Source of the DNA: Doris montereyensis
Lineage: Eukaryota; Mollusca; Gastropoda; Nudibranchia; Dorididae
Assembly: GCA_037039925.1 (NCBI GenBank)
Contig: JAXRKP010000817.1
Span: forward strand, 30,001 to 94,000
Direction of reading: 5' to 3'
DNA length: 64,000 bases
Shown here: piece by piece, positions 11,763 through 44,709 of the stretch
How positions within the stretch are numbered: the first letter of the stretch is position 1
How the letters are laid out: each line of letters opens with the position of its first letter
Notes under the pieces: model-generated
Told to the model about the DNA's origin: nothing
The model's database searches: none
What the model saw: the letters and a program-made list of their open reading frames with translations, nothing else
Program-made: the position numbers and the translations under genes

Positions 11763-12035
11763 TGAAGGTAAGGATATAAGATAATATGAAAACCCCATAG
11801 GAACAAAGACGAGACAAATACAAGGAATAGACAGAAAAAAAAATCCTGGCTACCATGGGGATCGAACCCGCGACCTCTGCGTCGGCACCCATCGCCTCAC
11901 CAAGAAAAGAAAGCGTGCTACCAACTGAGCTAACTACGCTCCCTTGTCTCGTCTTTACTCCTATGGAGCTTTCATTTTATCTTATGTCCTTACCTTCACG
12001 TCCGACATGCCCCTTGCCTCACTGTTTTTCTTTAT
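11763..12035 (-). repeat. Palindromic tRNA-cored retroposon, copy 1
   Basis: Two inverted arms of about 56 bp (11763-11818 and 11943-12000; shared parts GAAGGTAAGGA and AAAGACGAGACAA) enclose a tRNA-like core. On the minus strand the core has an A box (TTAGCTCAGTTGGTAGCACG) and a B box (GGTTCGATCCC) with an enlarged interval between them. The unit is bounded by a 15-bp direct repeat CCATGTTACATGTAG at 11748-11762 and 12036-12050. Those flanks point to target-primed retroposition rather than cut-and-paste. The spacing between A and B boxes is too long for a normal tRNA gene. Confidence 0.8.
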
Positions 12036-12451
12036 CCATGTTACATGTAGCGCCATCTGCAGGTGCTTTTTTCATCTCCTGTAGAGTTCCATATATAGAG
12101 TATTCCATTAATTCCCAGTGTGCCCCTCTTTGCGACCATCCCAATGAAACTGGTCCACCACCTTTTTGAACATCATAAACTAAAAGAGACTTACGCAACA
12201 CTCTACTCACTGAGAAACCCGACACACGTATACTCGTAAGTTCGTTAGCAGGTCAAATATTAATTGTTTCAGATACTGACATACGGATATGATGGACTGC
12301 CAGTACCATCAGGGATGGAACATCTATTACAGGAGTAGATCAAGGCCGCGCATATTACGTCATAAAGAGAGACTTACCTGTGCTACTCACTGTAGTGTCA
12401 ATCAAAACCGCACAACATTACTAGATGCCAGTACCTTGAATAGATGCCATT

Positions 12452-12750
12452 CGATTTGATTTGATTTGATTTGATTTGACTTGATTTGATTTGATTTGAT
12501 TTGATTTGATTTGATTTTACCTACAACCGCAGATAAGATGATCTCGAAGATTTTGGTAAAACAGTCGAAGGATATTCAACGTGCGCAGAGAATGTCTCCG
12601 ATCGGACTAGGTGTCACTCCACGTGCCTGGACCAGGGAGTGGGTTTGCCTCAAAACAGCTCGAGATTTGTTTTCAACCCTCTGGACTTGAATCCAAGATC
12701 TTTTGGTTGAGAGACTGACGCCTTGCCTCTGGACTATCGATCCCCTACTG
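12452..12750 (-). repeat. SINE family 1 copy
   Basis: Minus-strand copy. It reads inward from GATAGTCCAGAGGCAAGG near 12740 to a (ATCAA)n tail of about 12 units at 12452-12518. The central part is diverged, and the B box region carries changes. Confidence 0.85.
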
Positions 12751-12909
12751 GATGTTAAGATTAAAATAATATAACGTTTGAAACTTCAACTATTGTTAGT
12801 GCCTCTCCCTCCCCACCCCTATATAAAGCTCTAGTTACTATGAGGTGGTACGAAAAACAAATAGGAGACAATACGTCATATACAAAATGTATACATACTG
12901 AAAATAGCA

Positions 12910-12966
12910 ACCACTAACTCTTAGTTGAGAGGCCGACACCTTGCCTATGTACTACCGAGCCCCCGA
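12910..12966 (-). repeat. SINE family 1, 5' fragment
   Basis: Only the tRNA-like head remains on the minus strand: GGGGGCTCGGTAGT, CAAGGTGTCGGCCTCTCAAC. It lacks body and tail. Confidence 0.65.
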
Positions 12967-13094
12967 TTTCATCTCGTCAAATTAAATGTTACACCTAGGT
13001 CACGTGATTTCTCTTTGGCTTGAATGACTCTATCTATGCCGCCAAATTAAGATTTTACCCTAGGTCAAATGATTTTCTTTGACTTCAATGACTC

Positions 13095-13540
13095 TATCTA
13101 TGTGTAAATCGTGATCTATGTATAAATCGTTATGTATGTATAAATCGTGATCTATGTATAAATCGTGATCTATGTATAAATCGTGATCTATGTATAAATC
13201 GTGATCTACGTATAAATCGTGATCTATGTATAAATCGTGATTTATGTATAAATCGTGTGATGTATGTATAAATCGTGATGTATGTATAAATCGTGATGTA
13301 TGTATAAATCGTGTATAAATCGTGATGTATGTATAAATCGATGTATGATCGTGATCTATGTATAAATCGTGATGTATGTATAAATCGTGATCTATGTATA
13401 ATTCGTGATCTATGTATAAATCGTGATCTATGTATAAATCGTGATCTATGTATAAATCGTGATCTATGTATAAATCGTGATCTATGTATAAATCGTGATC
13501 TATGTATAAATCGTGATCTATGTATAATTCGTGCGTGGAT
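13095..13540. repeat. 18-bp minisatellite, about 24 units
   Basis: The unit is GTGATCTATGTATAAATC, with GATGTATG variants in the middle third. The period is a multiple of three and stop-free in several frames, so long repetitive open frames appear on both strands. Confidence 0.95.
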
Positions 13541-13887
13541 TTCGTTTGATATGACACTGATGTGACGCCATTCCCCCATCTTTGATAGTCTCCCGATATT
13601 ACACAAATCGACACATTACATTGTATCACCTTTAGTTGGTAAGTCGTGACAATACCAATATGATTATTTCAACAACAAATTTCCTAGCAAGTTTCAAATT
13701 TCCTATTTCCTATTTACATATAGCAGGTAGCACTTTTCGTTTTTAGTTGGTAAGTTGTGACAAAAGCGTGTTACCTATACTTGAACGATACATTTCCTAG
13801 CAAGTTTTAGCTTCCGGTTTCCTATAAATCTATATATTATTATTAAAAATCACATTTAGTAAGATAGTCGTGATAATGGCGCGTTAC

Positions 13888-13888
<1 letters not shown>

Positions 13889-13983
<95 letters not shown>

Positions 13984-14980
13984 TGATTCGTTTCTATAGC
14001 GCCCACTCCCATCTTACAACAGCTCTAGGCGCATTACATACATATTTTTAAAAAACATGAGGAATGTACATATACAAAAAATATTTTAAAAAAAAATAAA
14101 TATATATATATATATAAATACATGAAAGCATAATAATATCATTTATAAAGGTGTATGGTATATGAATTAAAATCATATAATTAAAACAATTACTTTACTT
14201 CTAAGAAGCATCGCATGAGGTATGTTTTCATGTGTTTTTTAAAGGTGTCTTCTGGCGTGTCAAGCATAGATCGTATGGAAGAGAATTCCAAACGTGAGGA
14301 CCTGCGTCTTTAAAAGAGCGCAGTGACAGTTTTGTCAGGCCTTTCTTTGGGGGAACGCTTAACAGATATTGATTTGTAGTTCATAACCAGAGATCAGGTC
14401 TTTTAAGTAATTTGGAGCTCTATCAGTTTTACATTTGTGACACAATGCCGCAATTTTGTATATTATTCGTTTATCGATCGGGAGCCAATGCAGAGACATG
14501 AACATAGGGATAATGTGCTCATATTTCTTTTTCTTTAAAATCACTATGGCCGTATAGTTTTGGATACGTGGAGGTGAATCAAGACATCAGGTAAATTTAA
14601 AAAACACGGAGTTGCAATAATCAATTTGGAAAAAATGTGTGCTGAAGTCAATGTTTGATTAAGAAAGTTTGATAAGTGGCCTATACGTCTGATTTCGGGG
14701 TACAGAGTTTTACAAAGATGGTTTATAAGATGTCCCATAGATAAATTATCATCGAAATATACCCCAAGGTTGTTAGCACTTTGTGTGAATTTTATTTCTT
14801 CGTTTTCGAACCTCATAGAGTCAGTTTCGTCAGGCCAATTTAGATTTTTTGGATTACATAGTAACATTTCGGTTTTTTCTTCATTCAGTTTCAGTTTGTT
14901 AGTAGTCATCCATGCTTTTACATGAGATATACATAATTCCATGGATTTCAAAAGATAATTTAAGTTTATAGGCATTTTAC
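13889..14980 (-). mobile_element. LINE G, CR1-like LINE 3' end with (ATT)n tail
   Basis: Minus-strand frames carry the end of a CR1/Rex-type RT: WMTTNKLKLNEEKTEMLLCN, then SANNLGVYFDDNLSM (14544-14975), then LHWLPIDKRIIYKIAALCHKC and APNYLKDLI (14359-14544). The 3' terminus GGCGCTATAGAAACG is followed by (ATT)n, present here as the (AAT)n tract at 13889-13982. So the microsatellite is best read as the LINE tail. It is 5' truncated and frameshifted. Confidence 0.85.
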
Positions 14981-15213
14981 TTCAGTAAAACATGTACATG
15001 TACGTTCGGAAGTGATGGTGACTTTTTTAGAGGATAATCAGACACAAATAACTTTGAATCGACACGTAAAATGACAACGTGTAAGAATGTAGGTATACAG
15101 AGTGTAGGGCTAGTGTTGTTAATCGCGTCTTATCCGAACTCCCTTTCACATTCCGATCCCACTTTAAACACTGCCATTGATACGGTTTTCATAGAACTGG
15201 ATCTAGATCCACA

Positions 15214-15446
<233 letters not shown>

Positions 15447-15854
15447 GATATATAGGTAGATAGTAAGATAGACAGAGTGACAGACAGAGAGAAGAGAAGA
15501 GGGAGGAGAGTCATGAGAATAATCATCCCAAGTGGCGACTGTTAGTCAAGGGAAATAACGCACTTCTTACTTTAATGAACTTCCCTACATCGTCTGGAGA
15601 CAGATATATATTTTGAGTGTCACTTTGCCTCATAAAAAACAATGTTTTCGTTCTTCAAAGAAATGAAACATCCATTGACATTAGTTAGCATTATTGAAGT
15701 CTCCATTAAACTTTTCAACATTGATCATTTTTCGATGCGGAAACAATCGACTTGGATTCGGAGAAGAAAGACAGAGAAGGAGACAATGGGCATGTTGAAA
15801 GTGATTAATAAGGACAAGAAATAAATTAATATTAAAGTTAATTAAAGCAATCGT

Positions 15855-16085
15855 AAGAAAAAAGACGAGGTAAATACAAAGGAATAGATCAAACAAATCG
15901 TTGGGCACCAGACGGAATCAAACCTACAACCTTCGCATCGGCACCTATCATTGCCTTGCCATGACAAGAGAGCGTCCTATGAATCTTGCTAATTACTACT
16001 AACACTAACTCTATGTTGTGCCAACAAACAAAAAAGTCTGTTTATTCCTTTGTATTTGTCTCGTCCTTGTTCTTCTAGGGCTTCT
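15855..16085 (-). repeat. Palindromic tRNA-cored retroposon, copy 3 (diverged)
   Basis: Inverted arms share AAAGACGAGG / AAGGACGAGA followed by AAATACAAAGGAATA (left near 15860-15890, right near 16042-16075). The core between them keeps the minus-strand order seen in copy 1, with a decayed B box (GGTTTGATTCC) near 15922. The ends and any target-site duplication are not clear. Confidence 0.6.
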
Positions 16086-16229
16086 GTGACACTGTTATGT
16101 CTGAGATGTGAGTAGTTTCCGGTTTTGTATTGAGTTTGCATTTGATTATTTTGATTGTATATATGTCCGCCTACACTATCTGCGCCCCCCCCTCCTACCC
16201 CAGAATAGATTATCAGTCTATGTGACACG

Positions 16230-17550
16230 TGTTTCCATAAAAGCGTTGCTAACCCTTTTCCCCCTTATTTAATGCGGTCGCCTATTTTTTTTATAAATGT
16301 ATAAATAAATGCCTGAAGTACTCAAATTGTTTTTGCAACTTTACAGAAACGCATATAAATGTATATTCAATTGTTTATTGTAAACAAGCATTTATCGTAG
16401 AAAGGGCAAACACTCATCACTCTAGCTAGTAGCTGGATCACTCTCACAAAATTGTTGCGAGTATCACAACAATAAAAACATTGTAATGTAATTTTAAATT
16501 AATTTCCATGTTGGTAGAGGCACGGTAACTGTTACCCAGCCTTCCCCTGCCACAACCATAGTATAGAGTTCCCTTTTAAATATACCTGTCTTCATTGTTA
16601 AAGTCATATTGATGGCTTGTACATTTGCCTTTAATTTAAATACTCCGGACTAGCCTACATATTATTAGTCATCCCCTTACGTATTTCCCTTTCACGAAAA
16701 GCCCTCAATATTCTTTTTTATTCTACTTTTGAATTTGTTTTAATCGATGATGGCCCTCTCTTGTTGATATTATTCACTTGACCTTTCATGCCATTGTTTT
16801 ATTTATTGCTTGCCACAGAATTAGTAGTTAGCAATGGGACACTATAGTAATGTAAATTTATCTGAAACTCATTTCTGGTGAATACGTTAGTAGTGTACAT
16901 GAACTATTTTTAGGTTTTTGAGTCTTATATATATTACCTTAGCTCTTCGTTTTCAAAAATTGTATTGGTCCATTTTAGATTTATTCTTAAATGCTTTGAA
17001 GTTTAATGAATAAGTCGATTAGACCTAGATATAGCTGAAGTTAATTCTGTTCAGAGGATGGAAGTAGTCTGATCCTTGACTTCATTTGTTTTGTTTACAT
17101 GTACTTGTCATTCTCCCTGGTTATGTGCCTAGGCCTTTGATATTATTAATGTTTACTATTTGAGAAGAGTGCTTTTATCATGTCGCTCATTACCAAAATA
17201 AGAAAATCCGTATTATAATGTATATTGTATGCTCGAAGTCAATTGCCTGGTCCATGAAGCAGTCATGTTTATTCCTTTATTGTTTATGTGCGATTAGATC
17301 TCAACCCCGTGTTAGATCTTTGCTGATTTGACTCGATACTTTGTTGTCATGATGTAGTCCTTTACGACATGCTATTGTTTTTGTTATCTCCTTTATCTTT
17401 ACAGGAGACATTAAGACATTTGAATATACATTCTTAATAAAAAAAAATTGTTGTTGAAACCGTAAAAGTAAAGTCATCTGCCTTCCTCACTATCATTGGA
17501 CAGCGGTATTTGTGGGAATGTAGAGTGAGAGAGGCTTGTATAAGTGATTT
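16230..17550. other. Gene-free AT-rich stretch
   Basis: About 1.3 kb of AT-rich sequence without recognisable coding, RNA or repeat structure. I see no exon that I can support. Confidence 0.5.
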
Positions 17551-17792
17551 TTAATTTTGATTTGATTTACCCACATCCACAATTAAGGTGATCCCAGGAT
17601 TTTTAAAGGATTTAAAATTTTGCCCAGACAGCCCTGTAAACAGCCAACAGCCAAGGGACTCCTTTTTATCGTCCCTATCCGATGGGGGGGTGATTTTCCT
17701 CGAAAGGTATACATTTTTCAACTGGCGGGCTCGAACCCACTACCTTTTGATTAAGACGCTGACACCTTGCCTCTGGACTACCGAGTCCCCCG
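17551..17792 (-). repeat. SINE family 1 copy
   Basis: Minus strand. Head GGGGGACTCGGTAGTCC near 17790, B-box region GTGGGTTCGAGCCC near 17735, body GGCTGTTTACAGGGC, and the short TTTGATTTG tail complement at the left end. Confidence 0.85.
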
Positions 17793-17894
17793 TAAAATAT
17801 GTAAATGTGCGACACTACAATATTCATTTGATGTTTTTATTCACCACATTAGACTTGGATAACGTTATTATTATCATCAGGCTGTTCTTTCATG

Positions 17895-18118
17895 AAAACA
17901 TAGGGGACATGTTGGTTCAGATGTAAGATGTCTGCCTCACAACCAAATGATCACGGGTTCGTGCCCCGACAGGTTGATCAATTTTTTGCATGTTTTTTTT
18001 TTTTTTCCAAGCTAAAGCCCACTCCCTGATCAAGGCAAAATTTAATAAATCATACTAAAAAAACCCCGAGATCACCTTAGTTGTGGATGTAGTGAATTGA
18101 AACAAATCAAATCCATGA
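17895..18118 (+). repeat. SINE family 1 copy, internally deleted
   Basis: Head AAGATGTCTGCCTCACAACC and B box GGGTTCGTGCCCC are followed after about 90 bp by the 3' body CCGAGATCACCTTAGTTGTGG. The central SINE part is missing. Confidence 0.7.
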
Positions 18119-18403
18119 AAACATACTGAAAAGAACATCTTCAACAAAGTTCTACAGAGAAGAGGGAAGGCCCGCAAGAAATTAAGGATTACTTGATTAT
18201 CCACTTGCTCTGAGACAAAACCTTATTGTCTTGCTATGCTGTCTTATCTCAAACATGTCAAATAATTTGTATTTCATATGATTCATTATCTTCTTTTTCG
18301 AACTTGGATGACAATTTAAGTCAGACAAGTTCTTTGGGTTTTTTGTTTGTTTTTTTGTTGTTGTTTCATTGTCATTTATCCCGTCTACCACATGGGAGTG
18401 AGG

Positions 18404-18728
18404 GGGGACTCGGTAGTCCAGAAGCAAGGTGTCGGCCTGTCATCCAAAAGGTAGTGGGTTCAAGCCCCACCAATGGCTGAAAGTTTTCTTGAGTTTTTCA
18501 AGCAAAAATCTACCCCCCCCCCCTGGTCGAGGTAGGTGGATGGACACATAGGCCTATTAGAGACAGTCGATAAAAATAATGAGGCCCCGTGTGCGCAGAT
18601 CACAGGATCCCTTGGCTGTTTACACTTTACATGACAGTCGGAACAAAATTAAAAATCCTTTCAAAAACCCCCAAAACCCAAAGATCACCTTTGTTGTGGA
18701 GTAAAATCAAATCAAATCAAATCAATCA
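18404..18728 (+). repeat. SINE family 1 copy
   Basis: Nearly complete. GGGGGACTCGGTAGTCCAG at the head, B box GGGTTCAAGCCCC, full body and an (ATCAA)n tail at about 18705-18728 that abuts the next minisatellite. Confidence 0.9.
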
Positions 18729-18756
18729 AAAAACATGGGAGGGTTGAAGAGGATTC

Positions 18757-19800
18757 GGAAACAGCAAGATGAAATATATAGGACATAGCAAAGGAAACAG
18801 CAAGATGAAATATATAGGACATAGCAAAAGGAAACAGCAAGATGAAATATATAGGACATAGCAAAGGAAACAGCAAGATGAAATAAAGGACAAGCAAAAG
18901 GAAACAGCAAGATGAAATATATAGGACATAGCAAAAGGAAACAGCAAGATGCAATATAATAATATATAGGACATAGCAAAAAGAAAACAGCAAAATGAAA
19001 TATATAGGACATAGCAAAAGGAAACAGCAAGATGAAATATATAGGACATAGCAAAAGGAAACAGCAAGATGAAATATATAGGACACAGCAAAGGAAACAG
19101 CAAGATGAAATATATAGGACATAGCAAAAGGAAACAGCAAGATGAAATATATAGGACATAGCAAAAGGAAACAGCAAGATGAAATATATAGGACATAGCA
19201 AAAGGAAACGGCAAGATGAAATATATAGGACATAGCAAAAGGAAACAGCAAGATGAAATATATAGGACATAGCAAAAGGAAACAGCAAGATGAAATATAT
19301 AGGACATAGCAAAAGGATACAGCAAGATGAAATATATAGGACATAGCAAAAGGAAAACAGCAAGATGAAATATATAGGACATAGCAAAAGGAAACAGCAA
19401 GATGAAATATATAGGACATAGCAAAAGGAAACAGCAAGATGAAATATATAGGACATAGCAAAAGGAAACAGCAAGATGCAATATAATAATATATAGGACA
19501 TAGCAAAAGAAAACAGCAAGATGAAATATATAGGACATAGCAAAAGGAAACAGCAAGATGAAATATATAGGACATAGCAAAAGGAAACGGCAAGATGAAA
19601 TATATAGGACACAGCAAAAGGAAACAGCAAGATGAAATATATAGGACATAACAAAAGGAAACAGCAAGATGAAATATAGGGACGTAGCAAAAGGAAACAG
19701 CAAGATGAAATATATAGGACATAGCAAAAGGAAACAGCAAGATGAAATATATAGGACGTAGCAAAAGGAAACAGCAAGATGAAATATATAGGACAAGTAG
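18757..19800. repeat. 37-38 bp minisatellite, about 28 units, inside an R3 repeat
   Basis: Unit: GGAAACAGCAAGATGAAATA, TATAGGACATAGCAAAA. It begins after GAAGAGGATTC and ends in GGACAAGTAGGGCCTACTACTAG. Those borders match the two ends of dispersed repeat R3 (compare 29410-29530). The unit length is not a multiple of three, so all three minus-strand frames are open for about 350 codons; these are artefacts. Confidence 0.93.
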
Positions 19801-20479
19801 GGCCTACTACTAGAAGTGCTCACCAAACTACAATTTGACAAATACATAAATTTGAAAGTTTAAATACATAAATCAAAAGTTTAAATAAAGACAGACACTT
19901 CCAAGACGCCTTTACTTTTGAGAAAATCATTGACAATGTATTGTATTTTTATTAGAAACTCAAGAGCGTAATAATAGCATAAATGAAGACATAAAAATAA
20001 ACATCTTTCATTACTTCATTGTACTACACCATCAGTTCACACATAGAAGTAGCGTAAGTAAGAAAACAGAACAAAACATTTGATGTTTCAGGTACAACAT
20101 TTCGTCAGGCAACAAATTAGTAATTAGTAATATACACTGTACAAGCATCAAACAGTGTGCAATCATTATGTCAAAAGACAAAAGAGCAAAGGAGAAGAAA
20201 GGAAAGTGTATAATTCGAATGATCAAATTTAATTCAATTCAATTCAAAATACTTTATTTCATCCCAGAGGAAAATTTGATATCCCTGTCTTCCCTTCCCT
20301 TGATTCTTCTCCTTTCAACTCTCCTTTCTTTTACTTCTCTGTTTTACCTTCTGACATCACACTCTGACCAGTGTGAGATGCCTACATAAGCGTATAGATA
20401 TTACTCGTTTGTTGAAGGGTTATAATTTGTCACTTATCGTTACCTACCTCTTTTGATTTCACTCCAATGTGAGTTTCTT

Positions 20480-20665
20480 TGTGTTTTATAAGTAGGAATA
20501 GGAGCGCAGTAAGTAGGGTTGACAGTGCCCTGTTTTGTTATGACAAGACAAGGCGATGAGAGCTGACAAAGAGGTCGCGGGTTCAATTCTATTGACAACC
20601 AACAATTTTTTAAGTGTATTATTTTGTCTTGTCTTTTTGTTTCTACAGGACTTTAATATTATGTC
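20480..20665 (+). repeat. Palindromic tRNA-cored retroposon, copy 4 (one arm)
   Basis: The tRNA-like core is on the plus strand with B box GGGTTCAATTC at 20579. It is followed by one arm (GTCTTGTCTTTTTGTTTCTAC, AGGACTTTAATATTATGTCA), homologous to the arms of copy 2 at 25212-25469. The opposite arm is not recognisable. Confidence 0.5.
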
Positions 20666-21022
20666 ATGTTCTTGCTCATCGCTTTTGCATTTTATAAATA
20701 GTAAATCACCAGTAGACAAGTTAAACAAGAGACATTGGGGACATTTCAAGTCACAATCGACATCACGCCACCAGTTTGAATTGGTTGTGAATCAATCTAG
20801 CCTAAAAACCAACTACAACATGATATAATTTGTCTTTTACTTGCCCCAAAAGTCGGACGACAGCAAAAATAAATATGACAAATCATTGGCTCATGTTTAA
20901 AGCATCACTCTGTTCTCCATCCACTCCATGTCTTTTCACTCCTCTGTCTGAATCCTAGCTTTTCAAACTGTACTTATCAATGGATCTAATTACAGCTACA
21001 TTATTAACACTTTAGTTTATTG

Positions 21023-21320
21023 GCCTCTGTGGCTTAGTTAGATTTGGAATCATGAGGTCCTGGGTTCAAATCCTAGCAATGTTAGAGGTCTGACGTTGGG
21101 TGTTTCTTGCTAAAGATACTTAACACTCATTATCCAACTTGATTGAGGTGCAAATGGGTACCAGTAACAGCTTGGGAGTAAAACCCTGCAATGAAACTAT
21201 CATCCTGTCCAGGAGATGATTTGTATCACCTGTTCTGCTTCATTTTATAGAAATCAGGATCAACTCCAGCTCTATGGGCCGTAACAGCAACAGCCTTGAA
21301 GGAATTTTTAATGTTATATG
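21023..21320 (+). repeat. tRNA-derived SINE family 2, near full-length
   Basis: Head GCCTCTGTGGCTTAGTTAGA, B box GGGTTCAAATCC, then CTTAACACTCATTATCC, GAGGTGCAAATGGGTACC, GTCCAGGAGATGATTTGTATC and CTATGGGCCGTAAC. It is the most complete copy of this family in the window. Confidence 0.85.
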
Positions 21321-21599
21321 CAGTTGAGCCATCTTAAACTCATAGCATTCAACAGAGTAACCTTCTCTGTCAGTATATCACACTGACAATGAACGGATGA
21401 ATCTTAATTACAAAGATTATAACTACACAAAAACATTGAAGACTGTACTAATGTTAACATTAATGTCTTGATATAACATTAAAAATTTGATTATCACTGT
21501 TCATCTGTAGCTTTTGTAAGTGTAATAAATATTACGCAAACACACTCACCTCTACAGCCAGTACATATTTACCAAAAACTTCTACATTTCTTCCCATAC

Positions 21600-21765
21600 A
21601 TTTGTTTGTTTGTTTGATTTGGAATTTACCTTGCCCACCATCTGCGGTGGTCTCAGGGTTAAATTGAGAGGAAACAGCAAGATGAGAGGAAAAGTAAAAG
21701 AACGATAGATAGGAAAGAAGTAGGACCTGCCCATCAGCTCCGCCAAGCGCCCACCTTCTCATACA
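21600..21765 (+). repeat. Dispersed repeat R3, copy 2
   Basis: CCACCATCTGCGGTGGTCTC, GAGAGGAAACAGCAAGATGA, then GTAGGACCTGCCCATCAGC. Same order of blocks as the copies at 28755, 29410 and 63080. Confidence 0.75.
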
Positions 21766-21997
21766 TGACGTGGCTCTAAAGACACTACCACTTGTTATAT
21801 CATGTTCTTTTGTAGACTTGACTATTTGTTCTTTAATAGCTAGTGCTTCAGAACAAAGACATGGAATATTGCACAGTTTGTATAGATTACAATAAATAAG
21901 ACAACATTCTATCGTCCTTAACAAAACACTAAAAAAAAAGAATAAAGATCATGGAATACTCACTGTCTCATTGGAATCCCCCCCCCCCCCGTTCATC

Positions 21998-22345
21998 ATA
22001 AACAGCAATCTCGGGGAGAAACAAGAGGAAACAGAGAGATGAAAAACATGTAAAAGAGAGACAGGAATTATACTAGGAGCACAAGGTTATCTCGAGGTTT
22101 TTGGTAGGATTTTTTATTTTGCCCAGACTGCCCTGTAAACAGCCAAGGGATATTTAACATGTGCAGAGTGTTGTGATCTGCACACGGCACTTCCTTTTTA
22201 TCGTCCTTCTCCGATGGGACTAGGTGTCGATCAACCTACCTGGACCAGGGAACCTTGAGAAAATTCTTCAACCGTCGACGGGGCTCAAACCCATTACTTT
22301 TTGGTTGCGAGGCCGAAACCTTGCCTCTGGACTACCAAGTCTCCA
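21998..22345. repeat. R3 fragment followed by a minus-strand SINE family 1 copy
   Basis: 21998-22082 is an R3 remnant (AGAGGAAACAGAGAGATGA). 22085-22345 is a minus-strand SINE 1 that keeps the body (GCCCTGTAAACAGCC complement) and head (GAGACTTGGTAGTCCAGAGG on the minus strand). Its (ATCAA)n tail is missing. Confidence 0.8.
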
Positions 22346-22793
22346 CCACCCATGCAAATGACTACTATATTTGACTTAGATGTGATAAAAACACATGGTC
22401 ACAAGCAGACAAGACTCAGCCCATCAACATCATCAGTCATATGATTACAGCATTCAGTCAAACTTAAAATGCCTGCGTCCCTCAGAAAGGAAATTCTTTA
22501 ACAGTTTTTTTCTTTTTCACCAATACCACAAGTTTTGCACAACCAAACTATTTTCAGTCTATCACGTCCTTAAGTCAACACACTTTGTAACACGAAAGAA
22601 GACAACCCGTTGAGAAATTCAGTCCCTCATACTAAAAGACAACACAAAACATAACAAAACTAAGCAGAAAGCAAAGATGAAAGAAAGAAAATCATAGTTA
22701 AAAACAAGAAAAACATTTTTACCATTTTAAACAATCTTTAAAGAAAATAAATTAACACGACATTAAATGAGATCAAATCCCTTCCAAATGGAT

Positions 22794-44634
<21,841 letters not shown>

Positions 44635-44709
44635 ATGCAACCAGGCCCACCTAGATATCAGAATCAGGGATCTCCAATGAGACCCCAATATCCCCAAGGA
44701 TATGGACCT
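44635..44709 (+). CDS. SMARCD-like exon 1 (start codon)
   Basis: 25 codons beginning MQPGPPRYQNQGSPMRPQYP, ending at GGACCT|gtaagt (phase 0). The ATG at 44635 is chosen because upstream ATGs at 44588 and 44604 run quickly into stops in other frames. Confidence 0.72.

Noticed and set aside
11850..11945. A genuine tRNA gene on the minus strand
   Set aside because: A and B boxes are present, but their spacing is too long and the acceptor stem is not formed. Similar cores recur in dispersed copies, so it is a tRNA-derived repeat. The SINE heads were rejected as tRNA genes for the same reason.
10405..13540. CRISPR-like arrays
   Set aside because: The arrays lack unique spacers between constant repeats and the genome is eukaryotic; they are minisatellites.
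13060..13629. ORFs of 189, 158 and 78 codons on both strands
   Set aside because: Encoded by the 18-bp minisatellite; low-complexity repeats only.
18712..19847. Three overlapping minus-strand ORFs of 350-373 codons
   Set aside because: They are the three frames of the 37-38 bp minisatellite, stop-free by chance, with no non-repetitive coding part.
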